The notes under the pieces are model-generated. The model was given only the letters and a program-made list of their open reading frames with translations. It ran no database searches and was not told where the DNA came from. Both the position numbers and the translations under genes were made by a program. Positions 8,000-18,378 of a DNA stretch of 64,000 bases are shown in pieces. Origin of the DNA: Kluyveromyces lactis (lineage: Eukaryota > Ascomycota > Saccharomycetes > Saccharomycetales > Saccharomycetaceae); contig NC_006038.1 of assembly GCF_000002515.2 (NCBI RefSeq), positions 1,054,001 to 1,118,000 of the forward strand. Reading direction: 5' to 3'. Numbering within the stretch: the stretch's first letter is position 1; each line of letters opens with the position of its first letter.

Positions 8000-9874
8000 C
8001 TACCATGTCTCTTGCATATACCTGTCAGTTCTTTCCATTTCTTTTAGATAATGCTCGGCTTCTTCTGCGTTTTCGAAGTTTCCATGTTTTTTCAGGATCT
8101 CAACTATAGTCAACCTAACCTGAACTGGCATTTTACCGGAGGATCCACAAATATATACTATGGCAGATTTTTTCAAAATTAGGTCTGCTATTAGACTAGA
8201 TTGATTCCACAACTGATCTTGAACATACTTAGCATGAGGAGAATTTATGGGATCCCGCGAAAAACAAGTGAATAAATTAATTTTACCTTCTTTCTTCCAC
8301 ATAGATAACGTATCTTCATATAAAAAGTCCTTATCCTTCATTCTGTTACCAAAAAATAAGTACTGATCCTTGAATAAATTAGACTCGATCAAGCACTTCA
8401 TTGGTGCGAGACCTACCCCCGGAGAAGTCATGATGATAGGTTTGCCAATAATATCTTCATGAAGTAAATGATTATTTTGAAGTTTATAACGAACTGTATC
8501 GTTTTCGGTTAATGTAAGTAGGTAGTTCGTGCATAGTCCTTTCCGTACCTTTCTTAACAAAGTCTTATAACGAACAATAGCAATAGTTAGTTCAACATTA
8601 GGATCAGATGGTGCACTTGAGATGGAATAAAATCTGGGCTTTATCATGGGTAGATAATCTAATGCGAACTCCCATGGAAGTTTTAAGAATTCAAAATCCT
8701 GTATAACCTCTAATACTGATCTTCTTGGTCTATTGCAATAATCATACAAGTCCTGTAGGTCTTGTCCATACCCGAACTGTCTTAGTTTATCCCTCTGTTG
8801 TTCTAATAGCTCTTGATCGGTTGGTCTATCTTCGTGAGCATTTGCAAAAGTCCAAGTTTTCATGAAGAAGCTCTGCCTAGGTATACTGACGATATCAAAA
8901 TGATATTTTAACAAGGTTCTTAGAGTAAGTGGTTTCACAACACCACCATCTCTGAACCGATCACAATTTTCCAGGTCTGTTATTGTAAGAAGTTCATCAG
9001 CGACCTTCTTCCAATGAGGTTGAGCTTCGAGGAATAATTCAACGTCATTGTCTGAATTTTCGGGATATAAAGAAACTGTATCGCCTGGATGATAGGCTTC
9101 ATGATCCTCGGTTTCAAACACAAATTGTCGAACGTCCTGAAAATGATCTTTAGCAGTTATTTGGTTGTTTTTCTTAACGGTTCCATGTCTTATTGTCTCA
9201 TCTCCAACAAATTGAATCTTAGAATCAGGTAGCTGATCATTTGTCGATCCATTAACAGTGGATATTTCTAATATATTGCTCGGTTTCAAGTAAACATCTT
9301 CGGCTAGGCCTACTCTGGGCATCATTTTGCCATCGTGCTTTCTGTTGGGGTACTTCTCTAACATGTAGGCGATGATTCTTTTCTCAAATTCATAGTAGAC
9401 GGATTCAACTCCATTTCCAGTATCCTTATTACTCCCAGCAAGTCCCAACTCATCAGCTTCTAAGCGTGGAAAAATCTCACTAGCGCCAAGTTGATTGACA
9501 ATACGTTCATGAAGCTTTCTGATACCAAAGTTGAATCTTGGATACGAGGAATCACCCAACCCAAGCATGGCAACGTTAACATGATCTAAAAGATCCGCAG
9601 GAAGTGTAGATTTCTTCAAAAACTGCCAGAGAGTCCCCTGAGCCCGTCCATTACAGTTCTCTCTTGCGTTACGCGGTAGTTCTCCTTGTCCAGTCGTAGA
9701 GCAGATGATAAACAGGTACTTGCACTGCAGAACGCTTTTCGGATGGTAATCACCGATCTTAATCAATGTATGTGAGAAATGCAGTCTCTTTAACTTATGA
9801 GAAAGAATATGCGCAAAATCTTGCGCATTTCCTGTCTCAGAACCATACAATATGACAATCTTCTTGTTCTGCAT
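8000..9874 (-). CDS. TAH18: Tah18 diflavin reductase (NDOR1)
   Basis: A 624-residue diflavin oxidoreductase. The N-terminal FMN flavodoxin domain begins ILYGSETGNAQDFA; the FAD-binding motif RFYSISSAP is near residue 411; SPGVGLAPMKCLIE near residue 483 is the NADPH-binding region; the C-terminal DRYMQETW ends in the aromatic residue that stacks on FAD. Tah18 passes NADPH electrons to Dre2 at the start of cytosolic Fe-S cluster assembly and supports the ribonucleotide reductase cofactor. There is no membrane anchor, which separates it from Ncp1-type P450 reductase. It is convergent with ATG11. Confidence 0.95.
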   Translation of the reverse strand: MQNKKIVILYGSETGNAQDFAHILSHKLKRLHFSHTLIKIGDYHPKSVLQCKYLFIICSTTGQGELPRNARENCNGRAQGTLWQFLKKSTLPADLLDHVNVAMLGLGDSSYPRFNFGIRKLHERIVNQLGASEIFPRLEADELGLAGSNKDTGNGVESVYYEFEKRIIAYMLEKYPNRKHDGKMMPRVGLAEDVYLKPSNILEISTVNGSTNDQLPDSKIQFVGDETIRHGTVKKNNQITAKDHFQDVRQFVFETEDHEAYHPGDTVSLYPENSDNDVELFLEAQPHWKKVADELLTITDLENCDRFRDGGVVKPLTLRTLLKYHFDIVSIPRQSFFMKTWTFANAHEDRPTDQELLEQQRDKLRQFGYGQDLQDLYDYCNRPRRSVLEVIQDFEFLKLPWEFALDYLPMIKPRFYSISSAPSDPNVELTIAIVRYKTLLRKVRKGLCTNYLLTLTENDTVRYKLQNNHLLHEDIIGKPIIMTSPGVGLAPMKCLIESNLFKDQYLFFGNRMKDKDFLYEDTLSMWKKEGKINLFTCFSRDPINSPHAKYVQDQLWNQSSLIADLILKKSAIVYICGSSGKMPVQVRLTIVEILKKHGNFENAEEAEHYLKEMERTDRYMQETW

Positions 9875-10232
9875 GGTTTCAGTAGTCCGAAATACTTCTT
9901 AGCAGCTTTAAATGTGTCTTGAATCGTTTACAGTATATAATCTTTGATGTTCATCACATGTAATATGTAAGCTATCTCAGTATTTTTCACCTTGAAATCT
10001 TGCTGTTAAGAGAGATATGCGATAATAACGATGAACAGACGATGAATTAATGACAGTGTCGTTGTATTTCTTCTTAGATAGTGTTCAAAAAGAACTGTAT
10101 GGTTACTAATTACCCACAGATCTTATTGATCACTAACCGTTACATATTGAAATGAATTTTTTTTATACTATTAACATGAAATCGCATCACTAGTAAATAC
10201 GACGAATTTATATATAATATTTTGTATCTTGG
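9875..10232. other. MSF1-TAH18 spacer
   Basis: This 358-bp AT-rich region must contain the TAH18 promoter and the MSF1 3' end, both on the minus strand. I see no distinct motif in it. Confidence 0.5.
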
Positions 10233-11621
10233 TTATCTCAGTTCAACGCCGTATAGTTTCACCAGGGTATCACGAACTTTATCCTGCAGCTCATTGACTT
10301 CCTCGTTGGTGACGTTTCTGTCCATTGATTGATAGTTAATACGGTAACATAATGACTTTCTACCGGTTTTGGGGTGTGTGAATGAATCAATTAATTTGAC
10401 ACATTCAACCAAATCTCCTGCTACGTTTCTAACGATTTCCATTAGATCATTCTCATGGATAATGTCAAAGTTCTTATCTGTTGGAAGCCAGAAGGCCACG
10501 TCCCTGATGGTACCTGGATATTTAGAGTACGGTTTGAATTTGTTGATTGTGCCCTCTTTGAATTGGGAATGGAACCTTTCGTCAAGGGTCCAGAATAATC
10601 TGATATCAGGGATCTCGAATAATAGCATTGCAATGCGGTCAAGGCCTAATCCAAAAGCCCAACCGATGTTTTGATTTTGTTCATATCCAGCTTTTAATAA
10701 AACGTCTTCACGGATAAGACCGCAACCGCAGAGCTCAAGCCAATTGTTTTGCCAGAACACTTCAATTTCCCATGATGGTGCAGTCCATGGGAAATAAGCT
10801 TGAATCCATCTAACCTTCAACTCTTCTCCCTTCACGTTACCCATACTTGCCAACTTTCTCTTGAAGACTTCCAATACAACAAGCTCCAAAGATCTTTTCA
10901 AATGGCGAGAACATAAATCGACTTCTTCCATCGTCATGTATTCCTGCTTTGGATTACCTTCCAAGGAAACGTTATCTTCCACGACAAGTTTCACTGGGTC
11001 GTCTGCCAAAGTTTTCTCCAATCTCTCGAGATCTTCTTTAATCTTTAATAAATGTTGGTTATCCGGTTCCCTTTTCCAAACTCTACCACCTTCCATTTGA
11101 TGGAACACCGGATAATGAGTCCTGTCAATCTCATCTCTTCTATAGACATCGGCAGAGATTAAAAATCCAGGCTTATCAGTCTTACCCACATGGCCAGGAA
11201 CAAACCCATTGATATTCTTGAAACATTCCAACTCATGGGCAGATGTATGCGTTCTTAACAGATGACAATCGTTCAAGTAATAGGTATCAGATTTCGATCT
11301 ACCGGGGTGATCTTCTGGGAATCCCAAAGAATCAAAATTCTCATGTACCGTAACCGCAGGTTTGAAATCGTTATAGATCTCGAATGAGTGATGAGGGTCG
11401 TTCAGCTTGTCCTCGATAACACTTCTTAAGATCCCAACAGGGTGTGATGGTTTCAAATAAACAGCGCGATCAGTCAAATTCAAAATCGAACTAGTTACAT
11501 TCGTCTTATCTGATACTGGGTACGTCTTTCCATTCACAGAAAGTGTCTGTAATGCCACATTGGAGGTGCTAAACAACCTTAAACATGGTCTCAAAGTTGA
11601 CAATATCGTCCTATTCGACAT
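10233..11621 (-). CDS. MSF1: Mitochondrial phenylalanyl-tRNA synthetase
   Basis: A 462-residue monomeric class II synthetase. The N-terminus MSNRTILSTLRPCLRLFSTS is basic, hydroxylated and free of acidic residues, typical of a matrix presequence. Motif 2/3 regions include HPVFHQMEGGRVW and GWAFGLGLDRIAMLLF (near residue 320). From about residue 360 the protein has the C-terminal FDX-ACB anticodon-binding fold, with the block SRKYPG-like KYPGTIRDVAFWLP. The single-chain layout distinguishes it from the cytosolic alpha2beta2 FRS1/FRS2 enzyme. S. cerevisiae counterpart is YPR047W, and it lies next to TAH18 in both. Confidence 0.95.
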   Translation of the reverse strand: MSNRTILSTLRPCLRLFSTSNVALQTLSVNGKTYPVSDKTNVTSSILNLTDRAVYLKPSHPVGILRSVIEDKLNDPHHSFEIYNDFKPAVTVHENFDSLGFPEDHPGRSKSDTYYLNDCHLLRTHTSAHELECFKNINGFVPGHVGKTDKPGFLISADVYRRDEIDRTHYPVFHQMEGGRVWKREPDNQHLLKIKEDLERLEKTLADDPVKLVVEDNVSLEGNPKQEYMTMEEVDLCSRHLKRSLELVVLEVFKRKLASMGNVKGEELKVRWIQAYFPWTAPSWEIEVFWQNNWLELCGCGLIREDVLLKAGYEQNQNIGWAFGLGLDRIAMLLFEIPDIRLFWTLDERFHSQFKEGTINKFKPYSKYPGTIRDVAFWLPTDKNFDIIHENDLMEIVRNVAGDLVECVKLIDSFTHPKTGRKSLCYRINYQSMDRNVTNEEVNELQDKVRDTLVKLYGVELR

Positions 11622-11990
11622 CGTTTCGGTATTAAAGAACCCTTAATAACAGTAAAACTGGGGCAATTCAATCAACAAAACAAAGGTAATCCCTTAGCAA
11701 TGATATTACTAGTGATATTTCACTGCCTGAAATCACCAGAACAGGTATATCAAGTGTTGTTTAACGAGACTTTTGTATCTTCTTTTGAATGTATGTAGAA
11801 GGTCACATGATTTCAAGATATCTTCAACTTCACCAAAAATTTTTCAATAATGAAAAGCTTTAAGAGTAAGTAAAAGAAGATCCAGAGCATAGAAATTGAT
11901 TTGAAAAGCAGCATAAAACAGTCCCTCGCGCCTCATTGCAAGGATCTTATTTCAGATCAGTGAGCCTCCTTTATCGTAAATTAGATCACC
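11622..11990. other. MSF1-MRPL16 divergent promoter region
   Basis: A 369-bp spacer between two divergent genes for mitochondrial translation, a synthetase and a ribosomal protein. This could allow shared control, but I see no shared recognisable site. Confidence 0.5.
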
Positions 11991-12656
11991 ATGTTTTCCA
12001 GCGTTTTCAAGACTGGATTTCGCTCACTAAATCCATTAGAAAGTCTGCAAGTAACCGCTAGGCGTTTTACACATGAATATGCTCCACGTTTCAAGAACCA
12101 GACTAAGAAGCAAAAGGGTCGTGTGCCAGTGCGTACCGGTGGCTCTACTAAGGGTAATTCGCTTCAATTTGGTCAATTTGGTTTAAGATTGAAGTCTGAA
12201 GGTGTGAGACTTACTGCGTTACAGTTGAAGGAAGCCGATAATGCTATTATGAGATACGTTAGACCTTTGAATAACGGTCAATTATGGCGTCGTTTGTGTA
12301 CAAACATTGCTGTTTGTATCAAGGGTAATGAGACCAGAATGGGTAAAGGTAAGGGTGGATTTGACCATTGGATGGTCAGAGTACCCACCGGTAAAGTGAT
12401 CTTTGAGATGGCAGGTGACAATCTACACGAGAAAGTAGCACGTGAGGCGTTTAGAAAGGCAGCAACCAAGCTTCCTGGCCTATACGAATTCATATCGAAA
12501 GATTCTCTGGTAAGAGTAGGTATCAAGAGTGTAAAAGATCCAAAGGACGATCCAAAGATCAATTACTTTGAAGAACTAAAGAAGAAACCTACAAAGGAAT
12601 ATATTACAAAGTTGAAGTCCCAGCAACCGGAATATAGAATGTTCAGGGCTCGTTGA
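11991..12656 (+). CDS. MRPL16: Mitochondrial large-subunit ribosomal protein uL16m
   Basis: A 221-residue uL16 protein (S. cerevisiae Mrpl16 is 232). The first ~28 residues are a matrix presequence, ending near [12 protein letters not shown]. The conserved body includes [36 protein letters not shown] and [18 protein letters not shown], the L16 signature that sits near the peptidyl-transferase centre. It is the YBL038W counterpart and marks the switch, on one S. cerevisiae sister track, from the YPR block to the YBL block. It is convergent with RFC5, with 151 bp between stops. Confidence 0.95.
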   Translation: MFSSVFKTGFRSLNPLESLQVTARRFTHEYAPRFKNQTKKQKGRVPVRTGGSTKGNSLQFGQFGLRLKSEGVRLTALQLKEADNAIMRYVRPLNNGQLWRRLCTNIAVCIKGNETRMGKGKGGFDHWMVRVPTGKVIFEMAGDNLHEKVAREAFRKAATKLPGLYEFISKDSLVRVGIKSVKDPKDDPKINYFEELKKKPTKEYITKLKSQQPEYRMFRAR

Positions 12657-12807
12657 AATAGATCGATGTGTGTATATAAACGACTCTTTTACGTATAACT
12701 TTTGTGAGAGCTAATCCCACTATCTGTAAATAGGCTATCAAAGATTCAAGATTTAAAGTCCCAAATGAGTAAAGTTTGGTTGTTTGTCAAACTACAAAAG
12801 TTAATAC

Positions 12808-13875
12808 TTACGTATATTTATCTATTTCACACATTGTCCTTGCAATGAACCCTTCTAAATGGTAGATTGCTTTGTTTCCAAGGTTGAGACGGTGATCAAA
12901 AGTGCATGCAGTATCGATAATTGCCAACTTCAACGGATCTGACTGGGCATCTGAAAGCAATTGCGTCGTTAATTCATGGACTATGGTTTTGGCAGGAATA
13001 CAATGGGCTAATAGATCATAATTTATGGAACGGCATTCTACAAGGTTATTAACAGTTCTTTCTTTTAATATTTTCCTAGCCATTTTATGGATCACCAATT
13101 GCCAATCAGGTCTGTTCAAAGGTGTATCGTTTCTTAAATGCAATTCATTTTGTAGTGAGGTAGATTCTAGTGCTAAGAGTGACATTCTCAAGTTCCCCTT
13201 TGACAGATTCGCTATCCTCTCTAGACAATTGCCCTCGGCAGTTATTTTTTCTTTGGAACAACAATCCTGCAGGATAGACACAGTTTCTTGCAAACTTGGT
13301 GATGGTACTCTAACTAGCAAGCAACGAGACTTGATAGGAGCAATGATACTGGACATTGAATCACATAGCATTATAAGCCTGATGTTACCAGAGTATTTTT
13401 CCATAGTTCTTCTTAATGCTGCCTGGGCATCTCTAGTCAACGAGTCTGCCTCGTTGATGATAACGCACTTGTAACGATGTGCCAAACCATCCTTGGAGTC
13501 CTGGAAATCTACTTGTTCCATTTGAGCGACTTCCTTAATCAATTCTTGTATCACAACACGATCGTTGTTACCAATATCGCTCGGAGTAATCTCTAAATGG
13601 TAGGGACTACTGACTACATTCAACTCCAGCTTACGGTTGGATGGTGTGACGAACTGTCTAACGTCGATCTTCAGCTTGTAAACCCCAGAACCAAATATTT
13701 CTTGCAACAGTGCCATACATCTAGTCTTCTTACCAGCACCATTGGGTCCATAGAACAACAGATGTGGAAGATCTTGAGGTTGTCTCGTTAATGAGTACAA
13801 TTGATTTGTTAATTCTTCATTGTAACTTAATGACTGTAGAGTCTTTGGTCTATACTTATCAACCCACAAAGACAT
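12808..13875 (-). CDS. RFC5: Replication factor C subunit 5
   Basis: A 355-residue clamp-loader subunit, against 354 in S. cerevisiae Rfc5. RFC box II is WVDKYRPKTLQSL; the Walker A is GPNGAGKKT (residues 43-51); Walker B reads IINEAD near residue 138 instead of the DEAD-type sequence, as is usual for the catalytically degenerate RFC5; the SRC motif is IKSRCLLVRVPSP. With Rfc1-4 it loads PCNA, and it also serves in the Rad24, Ctf18 and Elg1 loaders. I found no ACGCGT box in its promoter, unlike POL30. Confidence 0.95.
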   Translation of the reverse strand: MSLWVDKYRPKTLQSLSYNEELTNQLYSLTRQPQDLPHLLFYGPNGAGKKTRCMALLQEIFGSGVYKLKIDVRQFVTPSNRKLELNVVSSPYHLEITPSDIGNNDRVVIQELIKEVAQMEQVDFQDSKDGLAHRYKCVIINEADSLTRDAQAALRRTMEKYSGNIRLIMLCDSMSSIIAPIKSRCLLVRVPSPSLQETVSILQDCCSKEKITAEGNCLERIANLSKGNLRMSLLALESTSLQNELHLRNDTPLNRPDWQLVIHKMARKILKERTVNNLVECRSINYDLLAHCIPAKTIVHELTTQLLSDAQSDPLKLAIIDTACTFDHRLNLGNKAIYHLEGFIARTMCEIDKYT

Positions 13876-14224
13876 TCTCGTATAGGAATTTTAAATCTTG
13901 TTAGTCGATGTAGCTCAATGTAACTCGCTGGAATGGCTCGTTCGCCTGCTATGCGTTTTGATTAATTGTCTCTCAAGTACTTTTCGTGATGCGTTTTATT
14001 AACAATTTCGCCAAACGTTTCTTCACGTTGACATTTTGAAATTCAAATGATTTCAAGTAGACGTAACTTCAATAGCCTTAAAACAACAACATCAAGTTAG
14101 ATAGTATACCAGCAGTAGGTACCATTTTTATCTGTACACTTACTAGTTGTTATCGATTAGCAGTGCCACTTGATTATCTTCCTAGTTATTTGGTGTCTTA
14201 CAAGTCAGAATCAAGAAATTAACA
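13876..14224. other. RFC5-APL3 divergent promoter region
   Basis: A 349-bp spacer between divergent starts. No exact MCB or CACGTG is present. I see nothing else that can be named. Confidence 0.5.
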
Positions 14225-17083
14225 ATGGCTTTAGGTCAGAATCAACAGAACAACATGAAGGGTTTGCAATTGTTCATTGCAGACCTTCGAGCAAACCAGA
14301 AGACTAAAGAGCATGCTAGGAGAATACAAACTGAACTACAGAATATACGGACTCAGTTTACCCAGAAAAGTGGGCTCAATGGGTATCAAAGGAAAAAATA
14401 TGTTGCTAAGATGGCATATATATATATCACTACTAATGCTGGCATGGTTCCTGAGTTGTTATTCGGATTGGATCAATGTTTCCAGTTGTTGAAAAGCAGT
14501 AACTTCAGTGAAAAATGGATTGGTTATATGACACTTGAACTCCTTTTCAACCATGCTGTTGTGAGAAACAGCGTCCTGGAGAAGACTATTTCATGCTTGA
14601 AACTGGATCTATCATCTGGCGACGCTAATGCAGTAAGCTTGGCGTTGAACTTCGTCGGAATAGTTGGGAATCGTGATGAAATCTTTGCTGATAATCTAAG
14701 TGAGACGATATTCGGAATTCTTAGATCTCCTGTCTCATCAGCCATTTTGAAAAGAAAAGCATGCTTGGCGTTTTTAACTTTAATTCGTTATAAACCGCAA
14801 ATCCTTACAAATCTTGAAGATAATAAACGAACTCTATGGATTGAAAGAATTACTACATTATTAGGGGATGAGAACGATCATGGATTATTACTTTCACTTT
14901 TGCCTTTACTTGAGTTTATAGCTAGAGAGATTGACGTTAATCCATGTTTGAGGTTAATCCCGCAACTAGCTGAGATTTTGCATGAATGTCTATCGAAAAA
15001 GCAGAATAGTGCAAATGATGCAGATTACCAATTTTCGGGAGTATCTAACCCATGGATTGTAGGGAATTGTGTATCTCTTTTACAAGTCTTGGTCAGCGAT
15101 AACGGAGAGAATTTGATCGGATCGAATATTGATCAACAGACCCTGGGTAAGTTACGGGTTTGTGTATCACATGCGGTATCGTTTGCATTAGCAAGTGATG
15201 CCAATCCGGTCACCAAAAATGCTCAGTATTCTGTTATGTTTACAATGCTCGGTTTTGCTTGTAAACTGGATCCTACTAATGAGGCTATTTCAAATTCCGT
15301 CACAGGACTTTGTGAACTAATGACATCTAATGACCTGAATACGAGATATTCAACTTTCGATCTTTTAATCAAAATCTGTAAAGTAAATGGAACAACTGCG
15401 ATAAAGACAATTCAAAATGAACATCTCACGAGATTAGTTGATATGTTAAAAAGAGAGAGTGACGTTACTCTATTGAGAAAAATTATTGATCTCCTTGTCA
15501 TCTTAACAGACGTAAGCAATTTCAAATTTGTCGTTCAAGAGCTTTTAAGTGCATTAGAAGCCCACAAATCAATGGATTTTGCTCTGAGAGAAGATTTGTC
15601 GTTCCAAATTGAAAGGCTGATAGAGCTGCACGCAGATGATCTCAACTGGTTTGTGCTCTCCTCGTTAAGGTTATTATCATCAAACACATCAATCAAGAAT
15701 GATCATGTTTGGAAGCGAATTTGTCAGATAGTGGTGAACAATGAACCATTACATAAACTAGCGTGTGAACATCTGATTGATTACTTACATGCTCCTAACG
15801 TGGCGGAATCGCTTGTGAAGGCTGGTGTTTTCCTTTTAGCTGAATATGCGTCACTGGTTAACGACAAAGTCTCAGCTGGGGATCTATTTAACCTTTTCAC
15901 TGAAAAATACTTCCAAGTCAGTAATTTGACTAAGGCAATGATACTAACAGGAATGTTAAAGTTGTATCACGTCGAACCGCAGTTATCTTCTGTTGTTGTG
16001 AAGTTTTTTCAATTAGAGTTGAATTCATTTGACGTCATTTTGCAGACGAGATCTTATGAATATTTGAAGATAATTCAATATTCGAAGATGAACGATATGA
16101 CCTTTATAGATAAGTTATTACCCGGTATGCCACCATTTGCTTCTAGCAAAGATACGGACATAATGTCCAAGCTTCCGAAAACACAAGAACTACTGAGCCT
16201 AGAGCAACCTTTCACCAGTGGTAACACTGTAGACTCTAACAACAAACCCGCATCCTTACCCACCCCACCAAGATCAAGAAAAAACAACAAGCTCTATCAT
16301 TCACAACAACTAACTCCTGGATGGGAATCTGGCTTTAAAAGGATGCTAATTCATACCCAAGGTGTATTTTATCAGGATACCTTGGTGAGTGTTTTGTTTA
16401 GAGTGGAAACCAAGGAAGAGCAACCATCAACAAGCAAGATCACATTCACATATGTGAACAAATCAGATTGGGAAATTACAGGATTAAGTTGTGAGATTAT
16501 TCCACTTCGTGCGGACAACAACCCACCATATGTGCTGCAAGTCTTGCAATCACCGGATTCAAAGTTAGCACCGTCCAACGGCAGAACATCATATACTTTT
16601 GAGATAACAACAAGGTTCCCATTCCCACAAGAACATGCATCTTTGTTGTCATCGCAATTTAAATGTGGCGGTCAGTACTGTAGTCACAGGCTAAAAATTG
16701 GTTATACCATTCTCTCTACACTATCACCTCGTATCAGTGAGATTAAGTTAGCCCAGTTCGTTCAACGTTGGAAGTCAATCGGTGATTCTCTTGGAAAAGC
16801 GGGCGAACATGTAGACGTTGTCGAATGCCAACATACAAATTTACAAAAATTAATGAAAACCATGTCAAAAGTTGGTTTTGACGTTGTCCAACAATCGTCA
16901 ATTCCAAACATTGCATTTGCTGGTGGTATTTTACATACAAAGAGTGATGGTAACTACGGATGCTTGCTTAAGTTGAGATTACTGGATTCTGACGATAAGG
17001 TACAAATTACCTGTAAAACCACTTCAAGTGGTGACCTTTCTAGATTCGTGATTAATTGTATCAAAAAGGTAGTTGAGGAGTGA
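14225..17083 (+). CDS. APL3: AP-2 clathrin adaptor alpha subunit
   Basis: A 952-residue alpha-adaptin. The N-terminus MKGLQLFIADLRANQKTKE, then RIQTELQNIRTQF and KKYVAKMAYIYI, matches the start of the alpha trunk, which continues as helical repeats to about residue 640. A Ser/Pro-rich hinge follows (about residues 655-695), then an appendage/ear domain with paired beta and platform regions. AP-2 brings clathrin and cargo together at the plasma membrane; in yeast it handles a limited set of cargo. The S. cerevisiae protein (YBL037W) is 1025 residues. The in-frame run of alternating A and T near 14418 encodes YIYI. Confidence 0.95.
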   Translation: MALGQNQQNNMKGLQLFIADLRANQKTKEHARRIQTELQNIRTQFTQKSGLNGYQRKKYVAKMAYIYITTNAGMVPELLFGLDQCFQLLKSSNFSEKWIGYMTLELLFNHAVVRNSVLEKTISCLKLDLSSGDANAVSLALNFVGIVGNRDEIFADNLSETIFGILRSPVSSAILKRKACLAFLTLIRYKPQILTNLEDNKRTLWIERITTLLGDENDHGLLLSLLPLLEFIAREIDVNPCLRLIPQLAEILHECLSKKQNSANDADYQFSGVSNPWIVGNCVSLLQVLVSDNGENLIGSNIDQQTLGKLRVCVSHAVSFALASDANPVTKNAQYSVMFTMLGFACKLDPTNEAISNSVTGLCELMTSNDLNTRYSTFDLLIKICKVNGTTAIKTIQNEHLTRLVDMLKRESDVTLLRKIIDLLVILTDVSNFKFVVQELLSALEAHKSMDFALREDLSFQIERLIELHADDLNWFVLSSLRLLSSNTSIKNDHVWKRICQIVVNNEPLHKLACEHLIDYLHAPNVAESLVKAGVFLLAEYASLVNDKVSAGDLFNLFTEKYFQVSNLTKAMILTGMLKLYHVEPQLSSVVVKFFQLELNSFDVILQTRSYEYLKIIQYSKMNDMTFIDKLLPGMPPFASSKDTDIMSKLPKTQELLSLEQPFTSGNTVDSNNKPASLPTPPRSRKNNKLYHSQQLTPGWESGFKRMLIHTQGVFYQDTLVSVLFRVETKEEQPSTSKITFTYVNKSDWEITGLSCEIIPLRADNNPPYVLQVLQSPDSKLAPSNGRTSYTFEITTRFPFPQEHASLLSSQFKCGGQYCSHRLKIGYTILSTLSPRISEIKLAQFVQRWKSIGDSLGKAGEHVDVVECQHTNLQKLMKTMSKVGFDVVQQSSIPNIAFAGGILHTKSDGNYGCLLKLRLLDSDDKVQITCKTTSSGDLSRFVINCIKKVVEE

Positions 17084-17264
17084 TTGAAATAAAAATATAT
17101 TTATATGTATGAACTTGTAAAAATAGAAGTATGGATTGATGCACAATGCAATATTTAACAGTATAAAGTAAGAAGCCAAGAATGCGCGTATATACACAAA
17201 AGGTGCTTCTCTTGGGTTCTTGTTTGCTTTCTCTTTGATACATCAATTGAAATCAAGCGTTGTT

Positions 17265-18041
<777 letters not shown>

Positions 18042-18378
18042 TCAAAAGCACTATAATATGGGTAAAACCAAAATTTAAAGTAAGTGCTCATCACTTAATC
18101 TTATCAGATGTTGTGAATCATCGAGCAAATTCCTTTATATCTTGAAGCCGTTCTTGGAAAAAAGTGTTGATACTTGTCACGTGATGTAGGGGAGCTGCAA
18201 AAAAGACAAATCGAAAATGGAAAGAAGCAAAACGCGATTAAAATTCAATGAATTGAAACGGGATTGGTTTGATTTCAGTTTTGTGATGAGAATTAGCATT
18301 CAGTTTGGTGCTTAATCTGTTAGTTAAGAGATTCCAATTAACCTAGGTACGTGCGTGTGTTTTCTTGGTGCTGTGAAG
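18042..18378. other. YBL036C-IST2 divergent promoter region
   Basis: A 337-bp spacer with CACGTG at 18178-18183, close to the middle. No other site stands out. Confidence 0.55.

Noticed and set aside
13025-13474. 149-codon plus-strand frame inside RFC5
   Set aside because: Antisense shadow of a well-supported clamp-loader gene.
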